Shown here one piece after another: positions 1 through 12,548 of a stretch of 64,000 nt of DNA (position 1 is its first letter; each line of letters starts with the position of its first letter). Made by a program: the position numbers and the translations under genes. Source of the stretch: Methylopila sp. 73B (lineage in GTDB: Bacteria > Pseudomonadota > Alphaproteobacteria > Rhizobiales > Methylopilaceae); NCBI RefSeq assembly GCF_000526315.1, contig NZ_JAFV01000001.1:3102501-3166500 (forward strand), in the 5' to 3' direction. The notes beneath the pieces were generated by a model. That model searched no databases. It worked only from the letters and a program-made list of their open reading frames with translations, and was not told the origin of the DNA.

Positions 1-1
1 C

Positions 2-1651
2 ACCACGACCCGGCACGGCGACCGCGAGGTCGTGAAGATGCGCCAGTTTGTGAAGGTCTCCTCCAGCCTCGCCCAGCAGCCGACGGAGTTCGCGTCCAGG
101 GTTCCGACCTTCGACCCGCTCAAGGTGCTGGCCGAAGCGCCCCAGGACCGGGCGACCCAGCCGACCGATTCCGAGGGCGATCTGTCCTTCACGGTGAAGG
201 ACCTCGCGTCGACCTCGATCGCGGTCGACGAAGGGCCGACCATCCCGCCGATCGAGGTGCGGGCCCGCGTGCGCGAGGCCGCCGCGCTGGAGCTCGCCTC
301 ACGTTTCGCGCCCACGCTCGAGCTGACGCCCGGCGCCCAGAGCCGGCTGGCCTACGCCCCCGAGGCGGTGTCCTCGATCGCGAGCCCGTTCGATCCCCGC
401 CCCATCGCCGCCAACGTGACCCTGGTCGCGAAATCCGCGCCGACGCTCGACGTCGACGTCGCGACCGGCCCCGGCGAGCGGGCGGTCCCGATCGCGGTCG
501 ACGGCTCGCTGGAAACCGCGCTGGTGCGCGACGGCGGCGCCGCGCTCGACGACGCCCGCGCCATCGCGCAGCGATTCGCGGGCCGCGACGGCTACGGCGT
601 CGCCTCGGTGAAGGCGGGGCAGAAGCTCAAGGTGCTGATGGGCCGGTCCGCCGCCCCCGGCCTCAACCGGCTCCAGCCCGTGCGGGTCAGCCTGTTCGAC
701 GGGAGCGGCGAGCATCTGGGCTCGGTCGCGCTGTCGGACCAGGGCGACTACGTCGCGGTCGCCGACGCCTCCGACCTCGCCGACGAGCCTACCGCGGAAG
801 AGATCGCGGACGAGGTCGAACGGCCCGGCACCCCCGGCCGGATGCGGCTCTACAACGGCCTCTACGAAGCGGCGCTCAAGAATGAGGTGCCGAAGGAGAT
901 CGTGGACGAGATGGTCCGCATCGTCTCCTACGACGTGGACTTCAACCGGCCGGTCGGCCCGAGCGATTCGTTCGAGGTGTTCTACGACGCCGACGAGGAG
1001 CAGGCGGGCGCGCCGGAGGTCACCTACATGGCGCTCAGCCTCGCGGGCGAGCAGCGCCGGTTCTATCGTTTCGAGACCGAGGACGACGGCCTCGCCGACT
1101 ATTACGACGAGGGCGGCAAGTCCGCCCGCAAGTTCCTGATGCGCAAGCCGATGAACGGCGGCGTCATGCGCTCCGGCTTCGGCTTCCGGCGCCACCCCGT
1201 GCTCGGCTACTCCAAGATGCACACGGGCGTGGACTGGTCCGCCCCGGTCGGCACGCCGATCGTGGCCTCCGGCAACGGCACGGTGGAGAAGGCGGGCTGG
1301 ACCAACGGCTACGGCCGTCAGGTCAAGCTGGTGCACACCAACGGCTACGAGACCACCTACAATCACATGTCCGGCATCGCCCGCGGGGTGAACCCCGGGA
1401 CCGCGGTGCGGCAGGGCCAGGTGATCGGCTACGTCGGCTCTTCCGGCCTCTCGACCGGCGCCCACCTGCATTACGAGGTTCTGGTCAACGGCCGCTTCGT
1501 CAATCCGATGAAGGTGAAGCTGCCGCGCGGCCGCGAGCTCGACGGCCGGCTGCTCGCCGCCTTCGAGCGCGAACGCGAACGCGTCGACGGCATGCTGGGC
1601 CGCAACTCCGCGGCCGCCGGCAAGCCCAGCGGCGACGTCGAGGGCGGCTGA
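2..1651 (+). CDS. M23 family metallopeptidase, 5' end outside the window
   Basis: The frame is open from the first bases, so the gene starts upstream; the GTG at 32 and ATG at 38 are probably internal codons. The C-terminal third is a peptidase M23 (LytM) domain with the motifs GFGFRRHPVLGYSKMHTGVD and THLHYEVLVNG-like GAHLHYEVLVNG, which carry the zinc ligands (H..D and H-x-H). This family cleaves peptidoglycan cross-bridges in the periplasm. The region before it is the long linker usual in rhizobial M23 proteins. The visible part is about 540 residues. Domain assignment is secure; substrate and cell-cycle role are not visible. It converges on clpB. Confidence 0.88.
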   Translation, partial: TTTRHGDREVVKMRQFVKVSSSLAQQPTEFASRVPTFDPLKVLAEAPQDRATQPTDSEGDLSFTVKDLASTSIAVDEGPTIPPIEVRARVREAAALELASRFAPTLELTPGAQSRLAYAPEAVSSIASPFDPRPIAANVTLVAKSAPTLDVDVATGPGERAVPIAVDGSLETALVRDGGAALDDARAIAQRFAGRDGYGVASVKAGQKLKVLMGRSAAPGLNRLQPVRVSLFDGSGEHLGSVALSDQGDYVAVADASDLADEPTAEEIADEVERPGTPGRMRLYNGLYEAALKNEVPKEIVDEMVRIVSYDVDFNRPVGPSDSFEVFYDADEEQAGAPEVTYMALSLAGEQRRFYRFETEDDGLADYYDEGGKSARKFLMRKPMNGGVMRSGFGFRRHPVLGYSKMHTGVDWSAPVGTPIVASGNGTVEKAGWTNGYGRQVKLVHTNGYETTYNHMSGIARGVNPGTAVRQGQVIGYVGSSGLSTGAHLHYEVLVNGRFVNPMKVKLPRGRELDGRLLAAFERERERVDGMLGRNSAAAGKPSGDVEGG

Positions 1652-1713
1652 GGCCGCGCGCACGCCCGTGAACCGGGCGCGTCCCGGCCTACTTTGGGAG
1701 ACACGAAGGGCGA

Positions 1714-1736
1714 CGGCCGGGTTGGTCTCCCGGCCG
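1714..1736. terminator. GC-rich hairpin between convergent genes
   Basis: An 8-bp perfect inverted repeat (CGGCCGGG at 1714-1721 and CCCGGCCG at 1729-1736) with a 7-nt loop lies between the M23 gene stop and the clpB stop. No clear T-tract follows on either strand, so it is only a terminator-like structure. Confidence 0.4.
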
Positions 1737-1751
1737 CCGCCGTTTGCGTGA

Positions 1752-4352
<2,601 letters not shown>

Positions 4353-4511
4353 CAATCCCTCCTCTGGTGAGCGCGCCGGATCGCTCCGCTGCCTGTCGCC
4401 AAGCCTCCGCGGCGGGAAACCCGTTCGGTGTCCGCCGACGCCTCAATCGTCTCCGCCGGTCCGGCGGACGGAACGCCCCGCTTGAGCGGCTGCGTCCAAG
4501 ACCGATATGGG

Positions 4512-4529
4512 TGTTGCCATTTGGCAACA
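4512..4529. promoter_or_regulatory. Palindrome TGTTGCCA-TT-TGGCAACA between clpB and the MOSC gene
   Basis: A perfect palindrome with 8-bp arms and a 2-bp centre lies in the divergent intergenic region, 59 bp before the MOSC ATG and 160 bp before clpB. Its size and symmetry fit a homodimeric HTH regulator. The TTG-N8-CAA core resembles sites of some CRP/FNR-family proteins, but the regulator is unknown. Confidence 0.5.
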
Positions 4530-4588
4530 AAAGGGGATGGTAGCGGTCTTGGCGCGCTTTTCCTTGATCAGCATCAGGATCGTCTCGA

Positions 4589-5365
4589 ATGCCTCCAACC
4601 ATCGGCCGGATCGCGGCGCTGCGGCGCTACCCCGTGAAGGGCCTGTCGCCCGACGACCTCGAGGCGATCGACGTGCTTCCCGGCCAGCCGATCGCGGGCG
4701 ACCGGAGCTTCGCCATCGAGAACGGCCCGTCCGGCTTCGATCCGGCGGCGCCGGCCTTCATTCCAAAACAGCGCTTCCTCTGTCTCATGAAGAACGCGCG
4801 GCTTGCGGGACTTGCGACCGCGTTCGATCTCGCCACCTCGACCCTCACCGTGCGGCGCGGCGAGGACACGGCGCTGACGGCCGACCTGTCGTCCGAGGAT
4901 GGCCGCGCCGCGACGGCCGCCTGGTTCACCGAGTTCATGGACGGCGAGCTGAACGGTCCGCTCGCGGTGCTTCCCGCGCCGGGCGGCCACACGTTCTCCG
5001 ACACGGCGAAGGGCTTTCTCTCGCTGATCAACCACGCGAGCGTGACGGCCGTCGGCGCGATGGTGGGTGCGGCGGTCGATCCGCTCCGCTTCCGGGGCAA
5101 CCTGGAGATCAAGGGTTTCGACGCGTGGGAGGAGCTCGACTGGGCCGGACGCGAGCTGGTCTCCGGAGAGGTGCGCATGACGGTGGTCAAACGCACGGCG
5201 CGTTGCGCCGCGACCAACGTGAACCCGGCGACCGCCGAACGCGACCTCAAGATACCGGTCACACTGATGAAGAGCTTCGGCCACGCCGACTGCGGCGTCT
5301 ACGTGGAGGTGACGACGCCGGGCCGGCTGGAGGTGGGCGCGCCGATCGCGCTCGCTGCGGCTTAA
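4589..5365 (+). CDS. MOSC domain-containing protein (YcbX-like)
   Basis: This 258-residue protein starts with the MOSC N-terminal beta-barrel signature (IGRIAALRRYPVKGLSPDD) and continues into a MOSC domain, including the late FGHADCGVYVEV segment with a conserved Cys (AHADCGVY type). MOSC proteins bind molybdenum cofactor sulfurated species and deliver Moco or act in N-hydroxylated base reduction like YcbX. There is no C-terminal ferredoxin domain, unlike E. coli YcbX, so its electron partner is unknown. The window also encodes a Moco enzyme (IorAB), but far away. It converges on the MFS gene with a 16-bp gap. Confidence 0.82.
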   Translation: MPPTIGRIAALRRYPVKGLSPDDLEAIDVLPGQPIAGDRSFAIENGPSGFDPAAPAFIPKQRFLCLMKNARLAGLATAFDLATSTLTVRRGEDTALTADLSSEDGRAATAAWFTEFMDGELNGPLAVLPAPGGHTFSDTAKGFLSLINHASVTAVGAMVGAAVDPLRFRGNLEIKGFDAWEELDWAGRELVSGEVRMTVVKRTARCAATNVNPATAERDLKIPVTLMKSFGHADCGVYVEVTTPGRLEVGAPIALAAA

Positions 5366-5381
5366 GACCGGCGCGGCCCGC

Positions 5382-6671
5382 TTACGCCGGAGCGGGCGTC
5401 GGCGCGCCGGGTCCGCTCGCGGCGCCCCCGCGGACGTGCCCCGACTCGGGCTCGAGCGGCATCAGCCGCATGGTGGCGAGGAAGACCGCGAGCGCGACCA
5501 GCGCCACAGCGCCGTGGCCGAGGAAGGCGACGCCGTAGCCGGTGAAGCCTGTCTCGATTCCGAGCGCGGACAACCACGCCCGGCCGTCTTGCACGAGATA
5601 GCCCGCGGCTGTGGTGCTGAGGCTCGCGCCGATCCCCTGCACCGTCATCACCGCGCCGAGACCGACGTTGAACCGGCCGGTGCCGCGCAACATGCGGGCG
5701 ACGAGCGCGGGCGTCACCACGCTGAGGATGCCGGCGCCCACTCCGTCGAGCATCTGCACGGGGATCGCGATCCAGGCGTCGGTCACAGAGGCGGCCACGA
5801 TCCCGCGGATCGGCAGCGCGACGAGGGCTGCGAGCAGCAGTGGCGCGTAGCCGTAGCGCTCCGCGATCCGCGCGGCGAACAGCGCCATCGGCACCATCAC
5901 CGCCTGGGCGACGATGATGGCGACGCTGGTCCAGAACACGGCGTTGCCGAGGCCGAGCGCTTCGATGCGCTGACCGACCAACGGCAGCATCGGCGCGTTG
6001 CCGAAATGGAAGAGCATCAGGATGAGGCCGAAGATCAGGAGCGCCGGCGTCTTGAGCAGGACCGAGAATCCCGACGCGCCGTCATGTTTCGCGCTCTTGT
6101 CGAGGCCTCGGGCGACGTCGTGGTCGATCGCGCTCTCCTTGATCGCGAGCGTCGCCGCGATCGACCCGACCGCCATCGTGATCATCACGAAGAACACCGC
6201 CTGGATGCCGACGAGGTAGGAGAAGCCCGCGCAGGCCACCGCCGCGACGACGTTGCCGCCGTGGTTGGCCGCTTCGTTGCGGCCGATCTGGTGAGAGAAT
6301 TCCTTCGGTCCGACGATCCCCAGCGTCATCGCGGCGATCGCGGGCGGGATCACGGCGCCCACGACCCCGGTGAGGACCTGGCTGATCGAGACGACGGGAA
6401 AGCTCGGGAAATATAGGATCGCGAGGCAAGCGGCGGTCACCGCGAGCGCGGCGATCAGCGTGACCATGCGCTTACGCCGGGTGGCGTCGACGAAGGCGCC
6501 CATGGGCGTCGTCGCGATCATGCCGGCGAGGCCGCCGATGGTCAGGACGTAGCCGATGTCGATCGCCGACCAGCCCTGACCCTGCAGGAAGATCGCGAGA
6601 TAGGGACCGAGCCCGTCCCGGACGTCGGCCAGGAGGAAGTTGAGCGTGGTGAGCGCGGCGATCGTGTTCAT
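5382..6671 (-). CDS. MFS transporter
   Basis: This 429-residue protein has about 11-12 hydrophobic segments and the MFS loop 2-3 pattern (GAFVDATRRKRMV, residues about 59-71). The major facilitator superfamily moves small solutes or drugs by proton coupling across the inner membrane. The substrate cannot be inferred from sequence or from the neighbours (MOSC gene and DUF4167 gene). The C-terminus is short, Gly/Pro/Ala-rich and cytoplasmic. Confidence 0.85.
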   Translation of the reverse strand: MNTIAALTTLNFLLADVRDGLGPYLAIFLQGQGWSAIDIGYVLTIGGLAGMIATTPMGAFVDATRRKRMVTLIAALAVTAACLAILYFPSFPVVSISQVLTGVVGAVIPPAIAAMTLGIVGPKEFSHQIGRNEAANHGGNVVAAVACAGFSYLVGIQAVFFVMITMAVGSIAATLAIKESAIDHDVARGLDKSAKHDGASGFSVLLKTPALLIFGLILMLFHFGNAPMLPLVGQRIEALGLGNAVFWTSVAIIVAQAVMVPMALFAARIAERYGYAPLLLAALVALPIRGIVAASVTDAWIAIPVQMLDGVGAGILSVVTPALVARMLRGTGRFNVGLGAVMTVQGIGASLSTTAAGYLVQDGRAWLSALGIETGFTGYGVAFLGHGAVALVALAVFLATMRLMPLEPESGHVRGGAASGPGAPTPAPA

Positions 6672-6782
6672 GGCGACGTTTTCCGGAGCAGGAAGCGCCC
6701 CGTTGATCCTCGATCAACGCCGCGTGGTGGCCGAGATGGCGCGCACGGCATGGTCGCCAAGATCGACCTTTGCACCTGCGAC

Positions 6783-6817
6783 AAAAAGGGCCGGAGCGTC
6801 GCCGCTCCGGCCCTTTT
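6783..6817 (-). terminator. Intrinsic terminator of the DUF4167 gene
   Basis: A 15-bp perfect stem (6784-6798 with 6803-6817) and 4-nt loop end in a T run on the minus strand, 20 bp after the DUF4167 stop codon. Flanking A and T runs would let it work in both directions. Confidence 0.88.
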
Positions 6818-6837
6818 CAAACGTGGGTCTCGAACCG

Positions 6838-7881
6838 TCAGTCGGTGGCGACGTCCGACGGCGGGGGAGCGTCGCCGGCCATCGCCGGCGCGCCGTCCTC
6901 GCCGGCCGCGCCGCGGCCGTAACGCCCGTAGCGACGGCGGCGGCCGCGGGCCGGCGCCCGGCCCTCGCCCTGCTCGTCGGTCGAGATCGCCTCGTCGACG
7001 GGCGCCGCGGCGAGCGGAGCCTCCGCGACCCCGGCCGCCTTCGGCGCTTCGGGCTCGCCCACGAAGGCGGGAGGCGTGGGAGCGGGAGCCGCCGCGACCG
7101 GGGCCGGAGCGGGCGCCGGGGCCGGCTGCGGCGCGCCGCCGGTGATGAAGGCCGGAAGCGCGTTGGCCGCCGGCTCGTCGTCCGCCGCTTCGGGACGCAG
7201 GGCGCGCGGCTGCTGGTCCTTGCGGTCACGCCGGTCGTTGCGGTCGAACCGACGCGGCTGGTCGCCGAAGCCGCCCTGTCCGGCGACGTTCTGGCCCCCG
7301 GCGTTCGGACCAGAGGCGTTCGGACCGCCGCTCTGAGCGTTCTGGCCGCCGCCGGCGTTGGAGTTGGCGTAAGGATTCTGGCCGCCGCCATAGTTCTGGC
7401 CGCCGCCCTGGGGCCGGCCGTTCTGATGGCGCTGTCCGCCGCCCTGGCGCTCCGCGCCATAGGACGGCTGGCTGTTGTTTTGGCCGTTCGGCTGAGCGTA
7501 ACCGTTCGGGTCGCCGCCCTCGAGGCTGTCGTCGTCCTCGTCCGGGTCGGCGAAGTCGTCGGCGTCGGCGCGCACGAAGGTCTGGTGGGGCTGATACTGC
7601 GCCTGCGCCGCCGCCAGCAGCCGGTAATAGTGCTCGGCGTGCTGCATGTAGTTCTCGGCGGCGACCGGATCGCCCGAGGACGTCGCGTCGCGCGACAGCT
7701 GAACGTACTTGTCCGCGATGGTGCCCGCGGTGCCGCGGATTTTTACGTCGGGACCGTTCGACTCGTAGCTGCGGGTCAGCGGGTTCGGGCCCTTGCCGCC
7801 TCCGCCGCCGCCACCGCCGCCTCCACCACCGCCGCCGCCGCGGTTGCGCCCGCGGAGGCGCTTCGCTTGTCCTTGCCTCAT
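6838..7881 (-). CDS. DUF4167 domain-containing protein
   Basis: This 347-residue protein has the alphaproteobacterial DUF4167 domain at its N-terminus (MRQGQAKRLRGRN, then NPLTRSYESNGPDVKIRG and a helical segment through about residue 100). The rest is a low-complexity Asn/Gln/Gly tail followed by a Pro/Ala-rich region and a basic end. A run of 15 glycines lies at about residues 15-29. The domain's function is unknown; the basic start and disordered tail suggest nucleic-acid binding, which is inference. The ATG at 7881 is chosen because it begins the conserved MRxGQxKRxRGR motif; the frame remains open 165 bases upstream without similarity to the family. Confidence 0.88.
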   Translation of the reverse strand: MRQGQAKRLRGRNRGGGGGGGGGGGGGGGKGPNPLTRSYESNGPDVKIRGTAGTIADKYVQLSRDATSSGDPVAAENYMQHAEHYYRLLAAAQAQYQPHQTFVRADADDFADPDEDDDSLEGGDPNGYAQPNGQNNSQPSYGAERQGGGQRHQNGRPQGGGQNYGGGQNPYANSNAGGGQNAQSGGPNASGPNAGGQNVAGQGGFGDQPRRFDRNDRRDRKDQQPRALRPEAADDEPAANALPAFITGGAPQPAPAPAPAPVAAAPAPTPPAFVGEPEAPKAAGVAEAPLAAAPVDEAISTDEQGEGRAPARGRRRRYGRYGRGAAGEDGAPAMAGDAPPPSDVATD

Positions 7882-8252
7882 GGCGTTCAAATCAGCACTC
7901 GTTCTGGATTGAGGGCCCGTCAAGGCCGGGGACCGAGACCGGATCCGGGCGCGCGCTGATACTCCCGCCGAGGCGGGGCGTCCAACCCGGCCGCCCTGCG
8001 CCGCCTGCCGAAGCTGGCGCGCAAAGCAACCCGGCGTCCGCTGCAAAGCCGAAGCCCTGCGCGGCGATCAGGCGCGATCGAAGCGGTGCGTCGATCTTTC
8101 GAGTCCGGTCGCCGGTAGATCCGTGCGGACGCGGTTTCGAAATTATCCGTCCGTCGCTCTCATGCCCCGTTCTCGCGAACTAGGCGGGCGTCAGACGATT
8201 CCGATAGGTAAGATAGCGGCTCGACCTTCGCTTTCCAAGGGGTTTTTACCGC
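7882..8252. other. 371-bp intergenic region upstream of the DUF4167 gene
   Basis: No gene-like reading frame is supported here. The region holds one plausible sigma-70 promoter facing the DUF4167 gene and otherwise an unremarkable GC-rich leader of about 320 bases. Confidence 0.5.
8210..8238 (-). promoter_or_regulatory. Candidate sigma-70 promoter for the DUF4167 gene
   Basis: On the minus strand TTGGAA (8238-8233) and TATCTT (8215-8210) are separated by exactly 17 bases. The segment is more AT-rich than its surroundings. It would give a long leader of over 300 bases before the ATG at 7881. Confidence 0.45.
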
Positions 8253-9104
8253 TTACGTCGCCGCCCCAAGGACCAGCGCCCTCGGGACGCCGCCGAGATC
8301 GATCCGCGCGGCGCCGTCGACCCGCAGGCCGGCTTGGCTGGCGAGGCGCGCCACGTCGGTTTCCTGGCCGGCGCCGAGCTCAAGCACGGCGGCTCCGCCC
8401 GTGTTGAGGCGCGCGGGCAGGTCCGCGACGATGGCGCGGTAGGCGTCGAGGCCGTCGGCGCCGCCGTCGAGCGCGCGGGCGGGATCGTGCTCCCGCACCT
8501 CGCGGTCGAGCCCGGCCATGTCGGCGCTTGCGATGTAGGGCGGATTCGAGACGACGAGATCGAAGCGGCTCCCGAGCGCCGTCGCCCAGTCGCCGACGAC
8601 GACGCGCGCGCGCGCCCCCAGGCCGAGGCGTTCGGCGTTGGCGCGCGCGGCGCGGGCGGCGCCGAACGAGCGGTCGACGCCCAGCCCGGTGGCGCGCGGA
8701 AGTTCGGACAGCAGCGCCAGCAGGATGCAGCCCGAGCCGACCCCGAGGTCGAGAACCGCGATCGGCCGATCGCGCCCGCCGACGGCGTCGAGCGCCGCCT
8801 GCACAATCGTCTCGGTGTCGCCGCGGGGGGCGAGGGTCTCGGGCGCGAGCGTGAAGTCGAGCCCCCAGAACTCGCGGCGGCCGAGGATGCGGTCGACGGG
8901 CTCGCCGCCGAGACGCCTCCGAATCAGGCCTTCCAGCCGCGCGAGGGCGTGGACGTCCGCCGCATCGCTGGCTCTGGCGATCAGTCGCGCGGCGTCGAGG
9001 CCGAAAGCCTCGCGGGCGAGCGCCCGGGCGTCGGCCTCGGGCGTGTCGATCCCGGCCGCGGCGAACCGCGACGCGGCGGCGCGCGCGGCCTCGCCCAGCG
9101 TCAC
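8253..9104 (-). CDS. prmC: Release factor glutamine methyltransferase PrmC
   Basis: This 283-residue enzyme methylates the Gln of the GGQ motif of release factors 1 and 2 with S-adenosylmethionine. The SAM-binding motif DLGVGSG is at 119-125 and the catalytic NPPY at 187-190, after an N-terminal helical release-factor-binding domain. The start is a GTG that overlaps the prfA stop (GTGA), so PrmC is translationally coupled to its own substrate. Length and motifs are normal. Confidence 0.95.
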   Translation of the reverse strand: MTLGEAARAAASRFAAAGIDTPEADARALAREAFGLDAARLIARASDAADVHALARLEGLIRRRLGGEPVDRILGRREFWGLDFTLAPETLAPRGDTETIVQAALDAVGGRDRPIAVLDLGVGSGCILLALLSELPRATGLGVDRSFGAARAARANAERLGLGARARVVVGDWATALGSRFDLVVSNPPYIASADMAGLDREVREHDPARALDGGADGLDAYRAIVADLPARLNTGGAAVLELGAGQETDVARLASQAGLRVDGAARIDLGGVPRALVLGAAT

Positions 9105-10189
9105 GCCGCCGCGTCCTCCGAGGCCAGAAGCCGGGCGCGCTGCTCGGCCGACAGGGCGTCGATCAGCTCGCCGAGGGCGGTTCCCTCCATCACGGCGTCG
9201 AGCTTGTAGAGCGTGAGGTTGATGCGGTGGTCGGTGACGCGGCCCTGCGGAAAATTGTAGGTGCGGATGCGCTCGGACCGGTCGCCGGAGCCGACCTGGA
9301 CCCGGCGGGCGTCGGCGCGCGCGCCGTCCACCCGCTCGCGCTCGATGTCGTAGAGCTTGGCGCGCAGCAGCGCGATGGCGCGGGCGCGGTTGCGGTGCTG
9401 CGAGCGCTCGTCCTGCACGGCGACCGCGATGCCGGTGGGCAGATGCGTCACGCGCACCGCCGACTCGGTCTTGTTGACGTGCTGGCCGCCCGCGCCCTGC
9501 GCCCGGTAGACGTCGAACCGTAGCTCCGAGTCGTCGAGCGCGACGTCGACCTCCTCCGCCTCCGGCAGCACCGCGACGGTGGCGGCGGAGGTGTGGATGC
9601 GGCCGGAGCCTTCGGTCGCCGGCACGCGCTGCACGCGGTGGACGCCGGATTCGTACTTCATGCGCCCGAACACGCCCCTGCCGGCGATCTCGGCCACGAT
9701 CTCCTTGTACCCGCCCATGGCGCCTTCGCTGGTCGACAGCACCTCGACCTTCCAGCCGCAGGCGTCGGCGTAGCGCTGGTACATGCGGAACAGGTCGCCG
9801 GCGAACAGCGCCGCCTCGTCGCCGCCGGTGCCGGCCCGCACCTCGAGGATGACGCCGCGCGCGTCCGCCTCGTCCTTCGGCAGCAGCTCGATCTGAAGCG
9901 CCTCGGCCGCGTCGTCCCGGCGACCACGGGCCTCGTCGAGTTCGGCGCGGGCGAGGTCGCGCATCTCGGCGTCCGTCCCGCCGTCCGCGACGAGATGTTC
10001 GAGGTCCTGGATCTCGTCTTCAGTCGCGCGCAGGGCGCGGATCGCCTCGACCACGGGTTCGAGCTCGGCGCGCTCGCGGCCGAGCCGCGCGAGTTCGGCG
10101 CCCTCGGTCGTCTGCCCGAGCGCATGGTCGACCGCCGCGAAGCGCTCGACGAGAGCCTCAAGCTTGTCTCTGGGGAGTTCGACGCTCAC
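9101..10189 (-). CDS. prfA: Peptide chain release factor 1
   Basis: This 362-residue RF1 has the anticodon-like tripeptide PAT at 190-192, the form of PxT that reads UAA and UAG, and the peptidyl-hydrolysis GGQ at 234-236, nearly the E. coli positions. The frame is open for 78 codons upstream, but the GTG at 10189 overlaps the ptsP stop as GTGA and gives the normal RF1 N-terminus, so it is chosen. It is the middle gene of ptsP-prfA-prmC. Confidence 0.96.
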   Translation of the reverse strand: MSVELPRDKLEALVERFAAVDHALGQTTEGAELARLGRERAELEPVVEAIRALRATEDEIQDLEHLVADGGTDAEMRDLARAELDEARGRRDDAAEALQIELLPKDEADARGVILEVRAGTGGDEAALFAGDLFRMYQRYADACGWKVEVLSTSEGAMGGYKEIVAEIAGRGVFGRMKYESGVHRVQRVPATEGSGRIHTSAATVAVLPEAEEVDVALDDSELRFDVYRAQGAGGQHVNKTESAVRVTHLPTGIAVAVQDERSQHRNRARAIALLRAKLYDIERERVDGARADARRVQVGSGDRSERIRTYNFPQGRVTDHRINLTLYKLDAVMEGTALGELIDALSAEQRARLLASEDAAA

Positions 10190-12456
10190 GGCTCGATCTG
10201 AAGCCCCCGGGACCGCGCGTAATCGCCGAGCTCCGCGCGCAGCGAATGCCCGCCGTCGAACCGCTCGAGGCGCGGGCGCACGAAGTTCGCGACGTCGCCG
10301 GCGTCGAGGTCCAGCAGCATGGCCTTCACCGGGCCGATCGCGGCCGGCGAGACCGACATCGAGCGGTAGCCGATGGCGACCAGCGCCATGGCCTCGAGCG
10401 GCCGGGCGGCGATCTCGCCGCACAGCGTCACCGGCTTGCCGGCGGCGCCCGCGACCGCCGTCACCCGCGCGAGCGCCCTCAGGAACGCGACGTCGAGCGG
10501 ATCGAAGCGGGCGGAAACCTTGGCGTTGCCGCGGTCGACCGCGAACAGGAACTGCATCAGGTCGTTGGAGCCGACCGAGAGGAAATCGACACGGCGGACG
10601 ATCTCCTCCAGCTGGAACAGCAGCGACGGCACCTCGACCATGACGCCGAGACGCACCTTCGCGGGCGCCTCGAAGCCGTGCGCCGCGAGGCGGACCTGCT
10701 CCCGCTCGACGATCGCCTTCGCCTCGTCGAACTCCGAGACGCAGGACACCATCGGGAACATGATCTTCAGATCGCGCCCGCCCGCCGCGCGCAGCAGCGC
10801 GCGGATCTGGGTGCGCAGCAGCGCCGGGCGGTCGAGGCCGAGCCGGATCGCGCGCCAGCCGAGCGCCGGGTTCTCCTCCGGCTCCAGGCGCATGTAGGGG
10901 AGGACCTTGTCGCCGCCGACGTCGAGCGTGCGGAAGGTGACCGGCTTTTCGCCGGCGGCGTCGAGAACTGCGCGGTAGAGCGCTTCCTGCGCGGCCGTCT
11001 TCGGCAGCGAGGGCGCGACCATGAACTGCAGCTCGGTGCGGAACAGGCCGATGCCCGCGGCGTTGGTCTCGGGGATGTGCGGCAGGTCGACCAGCAGGCC
11101 GGCGTTCAGCAACAGCGCCACCTCGACGCCGTCCCGCGTGCGGAACGGACGGTCGCGGAGCGCGCGGTACTGCTCCTGCTTGCGGGCGCGGAAGCGGACC
11201 TTGTCGGCGTAGGCGCGCTCGACGTCGGGCGTCGGGCGAACGTGCACCTCGCCGGAAAAGCCGTCGACAATGATCGGGTCGCCCGCCTCGGCGAGGCCGG
11301 TCGCGTTCTCGAGCTGGCCGATGGCCGCGATCCCGAGCGCCCGGGCGACGATCGCCACATGGCTCGAGCCGGAGCCCTCCTCGAGCACGAGGCCGCGCAG
11401 CCGCGTCCGGTCATACTCCAGCAGCGCCGCCGGGCCCATGGAACGGGCGACCACGATGGCGTTCTCCGGCAGCTCCTCCCGCGGCCGGGAGGCGTGGTCC
11501 GGCGACGCCAGCTCGCGCAGCAGGCGGTGCGCGAGGTCGTCGAGGTCGTGCAGCCGTTCGCGCAGATAGGGGTCGGTCTGCCGCTGCATGCGCGCGCGGG
11601 TGTCGGACTGGACCCGCTCGACGGCGGCCTCGGCGGTGAGGCCCGTCATCACCGCCTCGTGCAGGCGCTTCCCCCAGCCGCGGTCGTGGGCGAACATGCG
11701 GAAGGTCTCGAGCACGTCGCGGTGCTCGCCGGCGCGGGCGACGTCGCCGTCGTCCAGCAGCACGTCGATCGACGCGCGCAGCCGCACGAGGCCCTCGTCG
11801 AGGCGCTTCAGCTCCTTGTTCACGTCCTCGGCGATGAAGTTCTTCACGACGATCTTCGGCTCGTGCAGAACCACGTGGCCGAGACCGATGCCGTCGGACA
11901 GCGAGACGCCCGCCGAGTGCGCCGGCCTGCGGCCGACCGTCTCGGCCCCGCCGGGACCGGACAGCTCGCCGCTCGCCACCATCTCGGCGATGACCATCGC
12001 GGTGGTCTGGAGCGCCTCCACCTCCTCGTCGGAGTAGGTGCGATGGGCCTTGTTCTGGACGACGAGCACGCCGAGCGTGTTGCCCGAGCGCAGGATCGGG
12101 ACGCCCATGAAGGAGTGGTAGATCTCCTCGCCCGTCTCCGGCTTGTAGGAGAACGAGGGATGCGCCTGGGCGTCGGACAGGTTGACCGACTCGGCCTCGT
12201 CCGCGACGAGGCCCACGAGGCCCTCGCCCTTGCGCATGGTGGTGCGGTGGACCGCATCCCGGTTCAGGCCTTCGGTGGCGAACAGCTCGAGATCGTTATC
12301 CGACCGTAGCACGTAGACCGAGCAGACCTCGGCCACCATGTTGGCGGCGATCAGCACCACGATCCGGTCAAGACGCTCCTGCGCCGTGACCGGGTCCGCC
12401 ATGACCTCCCGCAGCCGGCGCAAAAGCACGCGCGGGCCGCCATACGCGCCTCGCAT
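10186..12456 (-). CDS. ptsP: Phosphoenolpyruvate-protein phosphotransferase PtsP (EI-Ntr)
   Basis: This 756-residue enzyme I of the nitrogen-related PTS has an N-terminal GAF domain (about 20-165), the enzyme I N-domain (about 190-310), the phosphohistidine swivelling domain with His366 in [15 protein letters not shown], and a C-terminal PEP-binding barrel. It passes phosphate from PEP to NPr and then EIIA-Ntr, a regulatory rather than sugar-importing chain; the GAF domain senses glutamine in studied relatives. It is first in an operon with prfA and prmC, overlapping prfA by 4 bases. Confidence 0.95.
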   Translation of the reverse strand: MRGAYGGPRVLLRRLREVMADPVTAQERLDRIVVLIAANMVAEVCSVYVLRSDNDLELFATEGLNRDAVHRTTMRKGEGLVGLVADEAESVNLSDAQAHPSFSYKPETGEEIYHSFMGVPILRSGNTLGVLVVQNKAHRTYSDEEVEALQTTAMVIAEMVASGELSGPGGAETVGRRPAHSAGVSLSDGIGLGHVVLHEPKIVVKNFIAEDVNKELKRLDEGLVRLRASIDVLLDDGDVARAGEHRDVLETFRMFAHDRGWGKRLHEAVMTGLTAEAAVERVQSDTRARMQRQTDPYLRERLHDLDDLAHRLLRELASPDHASRPREELPENAIVVARSMGPAALLEYDRTRLRGLVLEEGSGSSHVAIVARALGIAAIGQLENATGLAEAGDPIIVDGFSGEVHVRPTPDVERAYADKVRFRARKQEQYRALRDRPFRTRDGVEVALLLNAGLLVDLPHIPETNAAGIGLFRTELQFMVAPSLPKTAAQEALYRAVLDAAGEKPVTFRTLDVGGDKVLPYMRLEPEENPALGWRAIRLGLDRPALLRTQIRALLRAAGGRDLKIMFPMVSCVSEFDEAKAIVEREQVRLAAHGFEAPAKVRLGVMVEVPSLLFQLEEIVRRVDFLSVGSNDLMQFLFAVDRGNAKVSARFDPLDVAFLRALARVTAVAGAAGKPVTLCGEIAARPLEAMALVAIGYRSMSVSPAAIGPVKAMLLDLDAGDVANFVRPRLERFDGGHSLRAELGDYARSRGLQIEP

Positions 12457-12548
12457 CTTCCGCTCTCCGGGTGGGGGGCTTTGCGCCCTTCAACGCCCCC
12501 GCGCAGCTTGAGTCGTGTGGTTGCTGGAGGCCCGACGGCGTCGGCGCG

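Noticed and set aside
10246-12309. Plus-strand open frame of 687 codons opposite ptsP
   Set aside because: Antisense shadow of ptsP with Arg/Asp/His-rich composition and no recognisable motif.
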